A stretch of DNA of 21,676 nt from DAOVQB01 sp023128935 (lineage in GTDB: Bacteria; Eisenbacteria; RBG-16-71-46; CAIMUX01; WJJG01), in the NCBI GenBank assembly GCA_030628905.1, contig DAOVQB010000065.1, positions 1 to 21,676 of the forward strand. The letters run 5' to 3'. The translations under genes and the position numbers were made by a program. Each line of letters opens with the position of its first letter. The first letter of the stretch is position 1. Below the pieces are notes generated by a model that was not told the DNA's origin, made no database searches, and was given only the letters and a program-made list of their open reading frames with translations. Positions 1-7,097 of this stretch are shown one piece after another.

Positions 1-202
1 AAGCAAGCTTGCGTTCCTCTTGCAGGTAGTGGAGGTAGGCCCGGATCTGCTGGGAGTCCAGCTCATCCGGTGAGCGGTGATAGAACTTGGACAACCCTGC
101 TACAGATCGCACGTAGCTTGCCACGGTATGCGGCGAGAACTTCTGCAGCTGCAGCTCGCGAACGAGCTTTGCGCGTAGAGGGGAAATGACTGGCCGTTTC
201 AT
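1..202 (-). CDS. Tyrosine recombinase/integrase, N-terminal part (cut by window edge)
   Basis: Reading the minus strand from ATG at 202 gives 67 codons without a stop, running off the left edge. The peptide begins MKRPVISPLRAKLVREL and continues with KFSPHTVASYVRSV and IRAYLHYLQEE, which is the SAM-like core-binding domain at the start of XerC/XerD-type tyrosine recombinases, and is especially like the stand-alone integrases that accompany IS91/ISCR-type elements. The start is supported by AAAGGAG seven bases before ATG. The catalytic domain (R..H-x-x-R..Y) would lie outside the window, so activity cannot be judged. The enzyme would cut and rejoin DNA at specific sites through a tyrosine intermediate. 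Family assignment is fairly secure; the link to a particular element is inference. Confidence 0.8.
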   Translation of the reverse strand, partial: MKRPVISPLRAKLVRELQLQKFSPHTVASYVRSVAGLSKFYHRSPDELDSQQIRAYLHYLQEERKLA

Positions 203-917
203 GATGGGGCTCCTTTCTGAAGAGAGGGGGCAATCTGAATGCCCCCAGTGGATAGGTTCATGGAGCCACTCTACGGGGATCAGAGGTGTAGTCGGCAAGC
301 AGTCAAAGGGAAGAAGTTGCCCCCGGGGATCAGTAGGCGATCACTATATCCGGGGACTCGAAGGGAAGGGCCCTGCCGCGTAGCGGCTTAGTCCAACAGG
401 GTATTGATCCAGCCGTTGCGGCATTATCTTCAAGGACAAGGAGATACGAGTGACACAACAGGGGTCACTGAGCAGCTTCGAAGCGTGACTGCGTCAAAGG
501 CCCCTGGCACCCGAGAACCGGATACCCTACTTGGTGCGCTAGGTGGAGCGCTATCTGCGATTCTCTGCCCTGAGATCAATCGAGGCAAGGTACGGCCCGG
601 GGCCGGTGCCGGTAGGCGAAGGGTGAGATCGTTGTCCCTCAGCGACGCAGAACTGGTTACAGAGGCCCGCGCTGGTTCGCGGGCGGCGCCGGAGCAGACG
701 GCGAGCGGTGATACCGGACTGGGGATTCGCATAACCGGGAGAGATCTGAGGAGTTTCCCCGGCGTGCAGCCAACAGTGGGTCGCAGTCGAAGGATGCCGA
801 GGGGGACGAAGCACCGGTCTTTCGCCCGCTCGCTGTGTCACCAAACGAGGCGCTCCTCGATCCCGCGCGCGGTGCTGGAACGCGATCGGCACCGCTGCCA
901 AGCCCGACGGGCTCGTT

Positions 918-963
918 CATATAGTCTTTCAAGCCACATGCATATAGTCTTTCAAGCCACATG
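918..963. repeat. Perfect tandem duplication, 23 bp x 2
   Basis: The unit starting CATATAGTCTTTC and ending AAGCCACATG occupies 918-940 and is repeated without a mismatch at 941-963. It lies about 20 bp upstream of a promoter-like TGCTACAAT. No protein or RNA role is visible. Confidence 0.9.
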
Positions 964-980
964 AAATCCTGAAGAGCCTC

Positions 981-989
981 TGCTACAAT
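981..989 (+). promoter_or_regulatory. Possible extended -10 promoter
   Basis: TGCTACAAT fits the extended -10 form TGnTAnAAT. No good -35 hexamer lies 16-18 bp upstream, which is usual for extended -10 promoters. Transcription would begin near 996 and leave a leader of about 115 nt before the secreted-protein start at 1113. Predicted from sequence only. Confidence 0.3.
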
Positions 990-1112
990 GGTCCTGGGTG
1001 GGGGATTCGTCTCACCACAGTCTGCCGCCAGGTGCTTGGCGTTTGAGGTGGGCACACTGCTCATGACTTGACTTGCGCAAGCTTGGATTCCAACTCAAAG
1101 AGGAGGAACGTC

Positions 1113-3560
1113 ATGACTTCCATCTGCAACCGCGGCAAACGGGCAATCTCAATCACTGCAGCCTGCGCGATTCTTCAATTGGTCCTCAGTATTGCTCTCG
1201 CTGACTCTCCGGGCGTTTCAACCGACGCTGTACAAAATGAGTACGATCAGGCTGTGATCGAGGAGACCGGCTCGGCCGTCCCATCGACAGTAGTTGCCCG
1301 CAAACGATACGATCCCCAGCAGGACCAGCACGGCGCAGGCTTCCAGGACCAGCACGGCGCGGGCTTCCAGGACCAGCACGGCGCGGGCTTCCAGGACGAG
1401 CACGGCATTGGCGTGTGGGACGGCAAAGGTCCCTGGGGCGGGAATGTGCGCTGCCTGCTCACCAGCCCACACGATGAGGCCCGCGTTCTCTGCGCCTGCG
1501 GATTTTCCTGGGCTGCCGAATCGGGTGGCGTCTGGGTAAGCGAGTCGGGTGGAGCATCCTGGCTCGACACCCAGTTTCCCCGGATGCCCGTCTATGGCCT
1601 GGCGGCATCGCCGTCTGAACCGGGCGTCTTTTACGCAGGCGCTTACCGGGGACTCTATCGTTCGATGGACAATGGTGTCGCGTGGACCCGGATTGCTTTC
1701 CCGAACCAATTCATTCTCGGGGTAGGCGTGAAGGTGAATGACGGCAACGTTCTCATCGCAGGCCTCTCATCGGATCAGGGGATCAGGCGCTCTGGCAACG
1801 GCGGGGTAACCTGGGACCCGGTGGGTGTCAACACGGGCTATTTCAAGGGCTTCGGCACCTCGCCTTTGGCCCCGGATCGCATGTATGTCACGATCTGTTC
1901 GGAAAACAGCGCCGTTTTCCGCAGCGACAACGGCGGACTCAACTGGACCCCAATCGGTCCATTCGGTTGCTGGGGCTACGGCATGTATGTCGACCCCACT
2001 GACCCAGACCGTGTCTTTGTCACGGTAGCGATAAATGGCCCGTACGGAATCCACCGGACGACAAACGGTGGGACGAGCTGGGAGCTTGTTCTGAGTGGCC
2101 TTAGCTACGCCCCAGTTGTCGAAAAGGATGGCGCCCTCTACGCCGCGATCATGGAGGACGGGGTGTACAAGAGCACCGATGGCGGCGACACGTGGACGCC
2201 CTATCCTGAAGGCATCGTGGAGGACTTCTGGCAGGCCGGTGCAGCTTCCTCGACGGACGTGCTCTTCGGGCACTGGGGAGGGATCTACCGTTCGGATCCC
2301 GCCCGCAGCGCATGGATTGTCTCGCAACAGGGGTTAGACAACGCTTTCGTCCATTCCATCGCCTTCTACGCCGACAGGAATGAACTCTGGGCCGGGACTG
2401 AGGATAGCGGCCTCTGGCGCAGTCTCAATGGCGGTGAGACATGGGATCTCATGGTCAACGGCCTGGACAGCTGGACGATCATGGGCATCGCGCCCCAGGA
2501 CCATGCGCGCTTCTCAGTGGACAGGATGGTGATCGCAACCTACGACGGCGTCTATATCTCCGATGATAGTGGTGTAACCTGGAATCCCGCGGGGTTTGAG
2601 GGCGGCCGTCTCTCGGATGTCGCTATCCACTGGACGGATCCCGACAACCTATGGGCAGGAGAGGAGATCACGAATATCTGGCGATCCACTGATGGCGGCG
2701 ACAGCTGGCTTCCCGGCGGTGGTCTTCCGACCATGTTCTATCCAGACCTCGAGGTGACGGATGGTCCCTCCGGCCTGCGTGTCCTGGTAGCGTACCAAGA
2801 ACTCTTGGGGGCTTCCGGCGTGGTCTTTCACTCCGACGATGGCGGCGCGTTGTTCCTCCCCAGCACGGGTCTTGAATCCGCGGACATGGTGCCCGCACTT
2901 TCGGCGCGCCTCGCAAGTCCGGGCGATCTCGCTGGAATCCATGGACCGAGGTTGGAGGGCATCGTCTACTGCGGGACAGACCACGGTGTCTACCGGTCAC
3001 ATGATTCGGGTGAGACTTGGGAACGCGCCGGCACGCTCAGTGGCAATACCTGGTCAGTCCATGGTACGACGACCGCTGAAGTCTACGCAGGGCGCCAGGG
3101 CATAGGCGTCTCCCGCAGTGTTGACGAAGGCGACACTTGGGAAGTCTTCAACAATGGGATCGCAACTGCCACGGTTTGGTGCATGGCCTACGGCCCTACG
3201 AGTGACTTCATCTTTGCCGGCACGCGAGGTTGGGGAGTAAGGGGAATCGCCGTCGAGGGGGCCAGCGGCATTGAAGGCATGCCATCCTACGTTCATCTTG
3301 TGACGGCACACCCGAATCCGTTCACGGGTTCATCGACATTGAGTTTTTCGGCGCCCGCTGAGGGGGATGTGCAAGTGCGGATCTTCGACACCTCGGGGCG
3401 ATCTGTCCTATGCAACCTAATCCATTCAAGTACTGGTAACATCCTGTGGCGCTGGACTGGAACAGGAGAGAAAGGCGAACTGCTCCCGAGCGGGACCTAT
3501 TACTACCATGTCAACGGAGCAGGGATTCAGGCGAACGGCCGTTGGGTGATTCTGCGGTAG
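1113..3560 (+). CDS. Secreted Asp-box (BNR/sortilin-like) beta-propeller protein with C-terminal sorting domain
   Basis: The product is 815 aa. ATG 1113 is chosen because AGGAGG lies six bases upstream (1101-1106) and a signal peptide starts there: RGKR, then a hydrophobic core, with cleavage likely after ALA at residue 30. Residues 71-102 are four 8-residue repeats of the type DQHGAGFQ. From about residue 140 to 680 there are twelve Asp-box turns such as STDGGDTW, SDNGGLNW, SLNGGETW and SHDSGETW, the signature of sortilin/exosialidase-type propellers. The last 85 residues start at HPNPFTGSSTLSF and end SGTYYYHV...WVILR, a T9SS/FlgD-like sorting domain. The protein is probably exported and displayed on or released from the cell surface. 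No catalytic residues are recognised, so binding or adhesion is as likely as hydrolysis. It ends 3 bp from the stop of the opposing gene. Confidence 0.85.
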   Translation: MTSICNRGKRAISITAACAILQLVLSIALADSPGVSTDAVQNEYDQAVIEETGSAVPSTVVARKRYDPQQDQHGAGFQDQHGAGFQDQHGAGFQDEHGIGVWDGKGPWGGNVRCLLTSPHDEARVLCACGFSWAAESGGVWVSESGGASWLDTQFPRMPVYGLAASPSEPGVFYAGAYRGLYRSMDNGVAWTRIAFPNQFILGVGVKVNDGNVLIAGLSSDQGIRRSGNGGVTWDPVGVNTGYFKGFGTSPLAPDRMYVTICSENSAVFRSDNGGLNWTPIGPFGCWGYGMYVDPTDPDRVFVTVAINGPYGIHRTTNGGTSWELVLSGLSYAPVVEKDGALYAAIMEDGVYKSTDGGDTWTPYPEGIVEDFWQAGAASSTDVLFGHWGGIYRSDPARSAWIVSQQGLDNAFVHSIAFYADRNELWAGTEDSGLWRSLNGGETWDLMVNGLDSWTIMGIAPQDHARFSVDRMVIATYDGVYISDDSGVTWNPAGFEGGRLSDVAIHWTDPDNLWAGEEITNIWRSTDGGDSWLPGGGLPTMFYPDLEVTDGPSGLRVLVAYQELLGASGVVFHSDDGGALFLPSTGLESADMVPALSARLASPGDLAGIHGPRLEGIVYCGTDHGVYRSHDSGETWERAGTLSGNTWSVHGTTTAEVYAGRQGIGVSRSVDEGDTWEVFNNGIATATVWCMAYGPTSDFIFAGTRGWGVRGIAVEGASGIEGMPSYVHLVTAHPNPFTGSSTLSFSAPAEGDVQVRIFDTSGRSVLCNLIHSSTGNILWRWTGTGEKGELLPSGTYYYHVNGAGIQANGRWVILR
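1323..1418 (+). repeat. In-frame 24-bp tandem repeats (four copies) in the secreted propeller gene
   Basis: Units at 1323-1346, 1347-1370 and 1371-1394 are nearly identical and encode DQHGAGFQ three times. The fourth, 1395-1418, has drifted to DEHGIGVW. The block sits just after the signal peptide region and before the first propeller blade. The near identity of three DNA units suggests recent slippage expansion. The His and Asp in each copy could bind metal, but that is inference. Confidence 0.9.
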
Positions 3561-3563
3561 CAC

Positions 3564-4466
3564 CTACACAATGTGAAATCCCTCCCGCAGCGCGCGCAGG
3601 GCCTCGAAAGGACACTCGGCTGGACGTCCGATGCCCTCCAGGCAGAGCACCTCCCGCCGCGGCCCCCTGAATCGCCGTCTCCCGGGGCCTTGACGCGCCG
3701 CATCCTCCACATCCACCAGGATGCCACGTTCACATTGCAGGCAGCGCTCGGGCTGGCCGTCCAGGCTGACGGCCCCGACCTTGTCCAAGAGCGCCCGATC
3801 CCAGCGCGCTGGCTCATTGCCTGAACGATCCTCAACGTGGAGCCTGCGCGGGGCCGTTACCGCAACTCGCCCGCGGTCGAAGCGGAGGACACCCTGAGCC
3901 TCAAGGGCATCGCCCGCAGCCAGGCGATGACGCCTTTGCTGCGCGCCGCTGATTCGGATATAGATCGCATCCTCAAAGCCGTCCCTATCGACGTATGCGG
4001 GTTGCAGCCGGAGTAGAAATCCGCGCAGCGAAAGCGACCTGCGAGGACCGTCCACGCGTTTTACGAGATAGGGACGAATATCGGTTACCCGCCCTCCGGC
4101 ATCCAGGAGGCGGCCCTCGTGATCCTCAAGCCACTCGTCGAAGAGCCTGCACTCGTCCTGATAAACCAGGTACTCATCCTCGGAGATCAACAACTCCGGG
4201 CGGCGGTGAACCTTCTCCTCATCGTAATAGCGGCAGTTCGTGCAGTTGTTGCCAACGTGGTGATAACCCTTCGGGCAGGATCCCCCCTTATCGAGGAGCT
4301 TGCATTTCCAGATGAAGTCGATGCAGCCTTCAGGATAACAGCGCTTCTCGTGCAAGATATGGTAGGCCGATACTCTGTAGTCGAAGCTGCGATGCAAGTC
4401 ATGCCGGCAGATGAAGACATCCTCTCGCTTATAGCAATTGTGCATCATGATGAGTCCAAATGCCAA
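3564..4466 (-). CDS. Conserved-looking Cys-rich protein of unknown function
   Basis: About 300 aa from TTG 4466; ATG at 4448 (residue 7) is an alternative start. AGGG lies seven bases before the TTG, and a stop lies in frame further upstream at about 4573, so no longer ATG start exists. The first 80 residues carry eight cysteines: C11, C20, C43, C48, C55, C64, C75, C78. They include RCYPEGC and NNCTNC, with histidines between them, which look like zinc or metal sites. The middle part (RGFLLRL...DAIYIRISG...HRLAAGDALEAQG) has the rhythm of an OB-like beta barrel. A further CLQC lies near residue 240. I recognise no named domain. The order Cys-rich module, charged linker and barrel would suit a nucleic-acid or RNA-contacting protein, but that is a guess. 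It is convergent with the secreted propeller gene. Confidence 0.7.
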   Translation of the reverse strand: MAFGLIMMHNCYKREDVFICRHDLHRSFDYRVSAYHILHEKRCYPEGCIDFIWKCKLLDKGGSCPKGYHHVGNNCTNCRYYDEEKVHRRPELLISEDEYLVYQDECRLFDEWLEDHEGRLLDAGGRVTDIRPYLVKRVDGPRRSLSLRGFLLRLQPAYVDRDGFEDAIYIRISGAQQRRHRLAAGDALEAQGVLRFDRGRVAVTAPRRLHVEDRSGNEPARWDRALLDKVGAVSLDGQPERCLQCERGILVDVEDAARQGPGRRRFRGPRREVLCLEGIGRPAECPFEALRALREGFHIV

Positions 4467-4948
4467 GGTGACGCCCTGACACCCAAGCCAGGCATGGCCA
4501 TCCCCGCCAAAAAGTGGAGGCCACGCGCGTAGGCCCTCCCCACTGAGGACTTCCCAGCAGTCCGGATTCTACGCCGGAGGGCGCCGGGAAACCAGGAATT
4601 GAAATCCTGAGCGCTTCGCTGCCAGGCGTGGCCCGCAGCGGTAGGCCTGTCAAGCCGCCCGCGGGACCGGCGGACGCCCTCATGGCGTGCTTTCCCGCTG
4701 GCTCGCGGACATTAGTGGCCAGGTGCTTTACCTTGCCCGCCGCCTGGACCCAACTTAGACTCAAAGGTGTTCTATGTCTGGCTTGGGCATCTCACCACGG
4801 CTCATGGCGGGACATCGTGGGGCATCCGCGATACTGAAAAGAGGTGCGGGGATGAGCCAAGACCGATCCGCATCTCTCTCTGCGGGCCGCCTAGGTAGAC
4901 TGAGGGTGAGGGGCGTCTTAGCCGGTCCGCATTAGGGGAGGACAAAAC
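4467..4948. other. Intergenic region between divergent units, with a possible tiny leader ORF
   Basis: About 480 bp separates the minus-strand Cys-rich gene from the plus-strand phasin gene, so promoters for both should lie here. I find no convincing paired -35/-10 on either strand. Larger open frames (minus 4429-4764, plus 4628-4837) have no ribosome site or family-like sequence. A 27-codon ORF with a good ribosome site lies at 4852-4935. No tRNA, SRP RNA or tmRNA signature was seen. Confidence 0.5.
4852..4935 (+). CDS. Possible 27-aa Arg-rich leader peptide upstream of the phasin gene
   Basis: ATG 4852 is preceded by GAGG at 4841-4844 (seven-base spacing) and followed by 27 codons ending at TAG 4933-4935. 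The stop abuts the AGGGGAGG ribosome site of the next gene. The peptide starts MSQDRSASLSAGRLGR and is Arg-rich. Translation through it would terminate on the downstream ribosome site, a usual geometry for a translated leader. There is no family evidence; it could be chance. Confidence 0.2.
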   Translation: MSQDRSASLSAGRLGRLRVRGVLAGPH

Positions 4949-5251
4949 ATGTTTGAGCTGATCAAGAAAACCATGTTGACGGGCGTGGGCCTCGCCTGCT
5001 TGACCAAGGAGAAGGTCGAGGAATTGGCCAAGACCATACAGCAGCAGGCAAACCTGTCGGAGAATGAGGGCAAGAAACTGGCCGACGACCTGCTGAAGAA
5101 GGCCGACGAGTCTAGGAAGAGTTTGGAAGAACGTATCGAGCGATCGATTGAAGAGAGGCTGAAGAAGATGAATCTTGCCTCCCAAGACGATGTCGGCAAG
5201 CTGGTGGAACGACTGGAGAAGCTCGAGCGGGCTATAGGGAAAGAGGACTAG
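4949..5251 (+). CDS. Phasin-like coiled-coil protein
   Basis: A protein of 100 aa. GGGGAGG lies seven bases before ATG 4949. It begins MFELIKKTMLTGVGLA, a short amphipathic or hydrophobic patch, followed by a long charged helix (KVEELAKTIQQQ, KKADESRKSLEERIERS) and a final heptad-like LVERLEKLERAIG. This is the layout of small phasin / PhaF-type polyhydroxyalkanoate granule proteins, which sit at lipid or granule surfaces and self-associate through the coiled coil. Only 7 bp separate its stop from the UbiB-family gene, so the two are very likely co-transcribed, and a role in membrane lipid or quinone-related assembly is as likely as storage granules. No polyhydroxyalkanoate synthase gene is visible nearby. 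Confidence 0.7.
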   Translation: MFELIKKTMLTGVGLACLTKEKVEELAKTIQQQANLSENEGKKLADDLLKKADESRKSLEERIERSIEERLKKMNLASQDDVGKLVERLEKLERAIGKED

Positions 5252-5258
5252 CGTACAG

Positions 5259-6956
5259 ATGCTGCGGATCAGGAAGATCGGTATTCTGCGGCGCGGTTAC
5301 CGCCATCTCATGCGCTATCGCCAGATTCTATCCATTCTGGTCAAATATGGCTTCGGCGACATGATAGACGTCCTCGGAATCGAGCGCTATTTCGAGGTAG
5401 GGCTCCAGATGCTCTCCCGCAAGCGGCGCGAACAGGTGGAGCACCTCAGCCGGGTTGAGAGAGTTAGAATGGCGCTAGAGGAGCTGGGCCCTACCTTCAT
5501 CAAGCTCGGGCAAGTGATGTCCACCCGGCCCGACCTCGTCCCGGGCGATCTGGTGCGCGAGCTTTCAAAGCTCCAGGATCAAGTTCCACCTTTTGAATAT
5601 GACCAGGCAAAAGAAATCGTAGAGGCCGAGCTCAACAGTAGCATCGAAGATGTATTCCAGGTATTCGAGGAAAAACCGCTTGCAGCGGCATCCATCGGAC
5701 AAGTTCACCGGGCGAAGTTGAAGGACGGAGAGGAAGTCGTTGTAAAGGTTCAGAGACCCGGCATCCGCAATACAATCGAGGTGGATCTTGAGATTATGCT
5801 CCATTTGGCCTCGCTCGCGGAGCACCACATCGAGGAATGGGAATACCAACGACCCACTAGGATAGTAGAAGAGTTCGCCAGGACTATCGAAAGGGAGATC
5901 GATTATACAGTCGAGGCGTCGCATGTAGAACGGTTCGCCAGGCAGTTCCAAACGGATATGTCCATCTATGTTCCGAAGGTTTATCGTGAGGAGAGCACGG
6001 AACGTGTTCTCACCATGGAGTTCATCGACGGAATCAAGATCTCTGAAACCGGCCGGATCGAGGAGGAGGGTCTCGACCGGAAGTTGATCGCCCGCCGCGG
6101 AACAGACCTCATCTTGGAACAGATCTTCAAATACGGCTTCTTTCACGCCGATCCTCATCCGGGCAACATTTACATCCTGCCCGGAAATGTGATCTGCTAT
6201 CTCGACTATGGCATGATGGGCCGCGTCGACAGGAGAACCCGCGAGCATTTCGCGGAGTTGGTCCACGGCTGTGCGCGTCGGGATGAGTCGAAGACAACAA
6301 CCGCGCTTCTCCAGATCACGGAGTATGAACAGCCGCCGGATCAGCGGCTATTGGAACGGGATGTGGCTGATTTCATGGAGCAGCACCTCTATAAGCCTCT
6401 CAAGGACATGGATATCGGAAGGCTCCTGCAGCAGCTGCTGGACTTGGCCTGCCGGCACCGCCTTGAGATCCCACAGGATCTGTTCCTCATGATGAAAGCA
6501 TTGACGACGGTAGAAGGAGTAGGGGTGTCGCTCGACCCTGATTTCGATCTGATGGAGAGGACCACGCCATTCATCAGGCGCATTCGCATGGAACACATGC
6601 ATCCGAAACGAATCGTGGGTGATTTACTGGAGTCGAGCGCGGATGTAGTGCGGCTGGCGCAGGAGATTCCGGGTGAGCTTCGTGAAATCTTCAAACAGAT
6701 AAAACAGGGCCAGATAAGAATCAGGTTCGAGCACCGGGGACTGGATCCCATCTTGGCTACGCACGATCAGGTCAGCAACCGCATTTCCTTCTCCATAATC
6801 ATTGCGGCCCTGGTTGTCGGATCCGCCCTGATTGTACTCTCCAAGGCCCCCCCATTGCTTTACGGCATCTCCGTCATCGGCATTGGAGGTTTTGTCATAG
6901 CAGCCATGATGGGACTTTGGCTTCTCGTTGCGATCCTGAGGAGAGGCAGGCTGTAG
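5259..6956 (+). CDS. ubiB: UbiB/ABC1 (AarF) atypical kinase-like ATPase
   Basis: A protein of 565 aa, the usual size. All UbiB landmarks are present: the family-specific KLGQ at 82-85, the alanine-rich loop AAASIGQVH from 142 that replaces the kinase glycine loop, the lysine of VKVQRPG at 163, the catalytic HADPHPGN at 296-303, and DYG at 316-318 in place of DFG. The C terminus has two hydrophobic helices (ISFSIIIAALVVGSALIVL and GISVIGIGGFVIAAMMGLW), as in membrane-anchored members. UbiB proteins support ubiquinone and other isoprenoid-lipid pathways as ATPases rather than protein kinases. The ribosome site is weak (AGAGGA about 11 bases before ATG), consistent with coupling to the phasin-like gene 7 bp upstream. 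Family is certain; the exact lipid substrate is not. Confidence 0.93.
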   Translation: MLRIRKIGILRRGYRHLMRYRQILSILVKYGFGDMIDVLGIERYFEVGLQMLSRKRREQVEHLSRVERVRMALEELGPTFIKLGQVMSTRPDLVPGDLVRELSKLQDQVPPFEYDQAKEIVEAELNSSIEDVFQVFEEKPLAAASIGQVHRAKLKDGEEVVVKVQRPGIRNTIEVDLEIMLHLASLAEHHIEEWEYQRPTRIVEEFARTIEREIDYTVEASHVERFARQFQTDMSIYVPKVYREESTERVLTMEFIDGIKISETGRIEEEGLDRKLIARRGTDLILEQIFKYGFFHADPHPGNIYILPGNVICYLDYGMMGRVDRRTREHFAELVHGCARRDESKTTTALLQITEYEQPPDQRLLERDVADFMEQHLYKPLKDMDIGRLLQQLLDLACRHRLEIPQDLFLMMKALTTVEGVGVSLDPDFDLMERTTPFIRRIRMEHMHPKRIVGDLLESSADVVRLAQEIPGELREIFKQIKQGQIRIRFEHRGLDPILATHDQVSNRISFSIIIAALVVGSALIVLSKAPPLLYGISVIGIGGFVIAAMMGLWLLVAILRRGRL

Positions 6957-7097
6957 GCGGCAGATCAATTCCTCGGGCTCCGTCTCCTCGGACTGGACTT
7001 TGCGCCGCCGCATCTTCTATCCTTCTTGCTTCCTCGGGAACTGATCCCAGGGCGCTGGGGCCATTGCGGCCAGGACAGTGAATCGTAAGGAGGGCAC

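Larger units (their letters stand above)
203..1112. other. Long stretch without a convincing gene, between integrase and secreted protein
   Basis: About 900 bp. Open frames exist on both strands because the DNA is GC-rich, but none has a good ribosome site plus family-like sequence. One plus frame (404-964) contains IPRAVLERDRHRCQ near 870-900, which resembles the start of an HNH nuclease core but has no downstream HNH part, so at most it is a remnant. The decamer CGGGGATCAG occurs at 274-283 and again exactly 50 bp later at 324-333. A perfect 23-bp tandem duplication lies at 918-963. A perfect palindrome CTTGCGCAAG is at 1072-1081. The stretch may be eroded mobile-element DNA, judged from its position beside an integrase. 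Confidence 0.5.

Noticed and set aside
430..1064. Minus-strand frames of 100-135 codons in the left intergenic region
   Set aside because: Overlapping, Pro/Arg/Ala-rich, and without ribosome sites or known motifs; expected in GC-rich noncoding DNA.
1218..1709. Antisense open frames over the propeller gene with Cys/Val/Leu-rich repeats
   Set aside because: The repeats are the mirror of the 24-bp coding repeat, and the plus frame has a signal peptide, ribosome site and twelve Asp boxes.
6956..7009. GGCGGC/GCCGCC inverted repeat after the UbiB gene
   Set aside because: The loop is over 40 nt and no T-run follows, so it is a poor terminator candidate.
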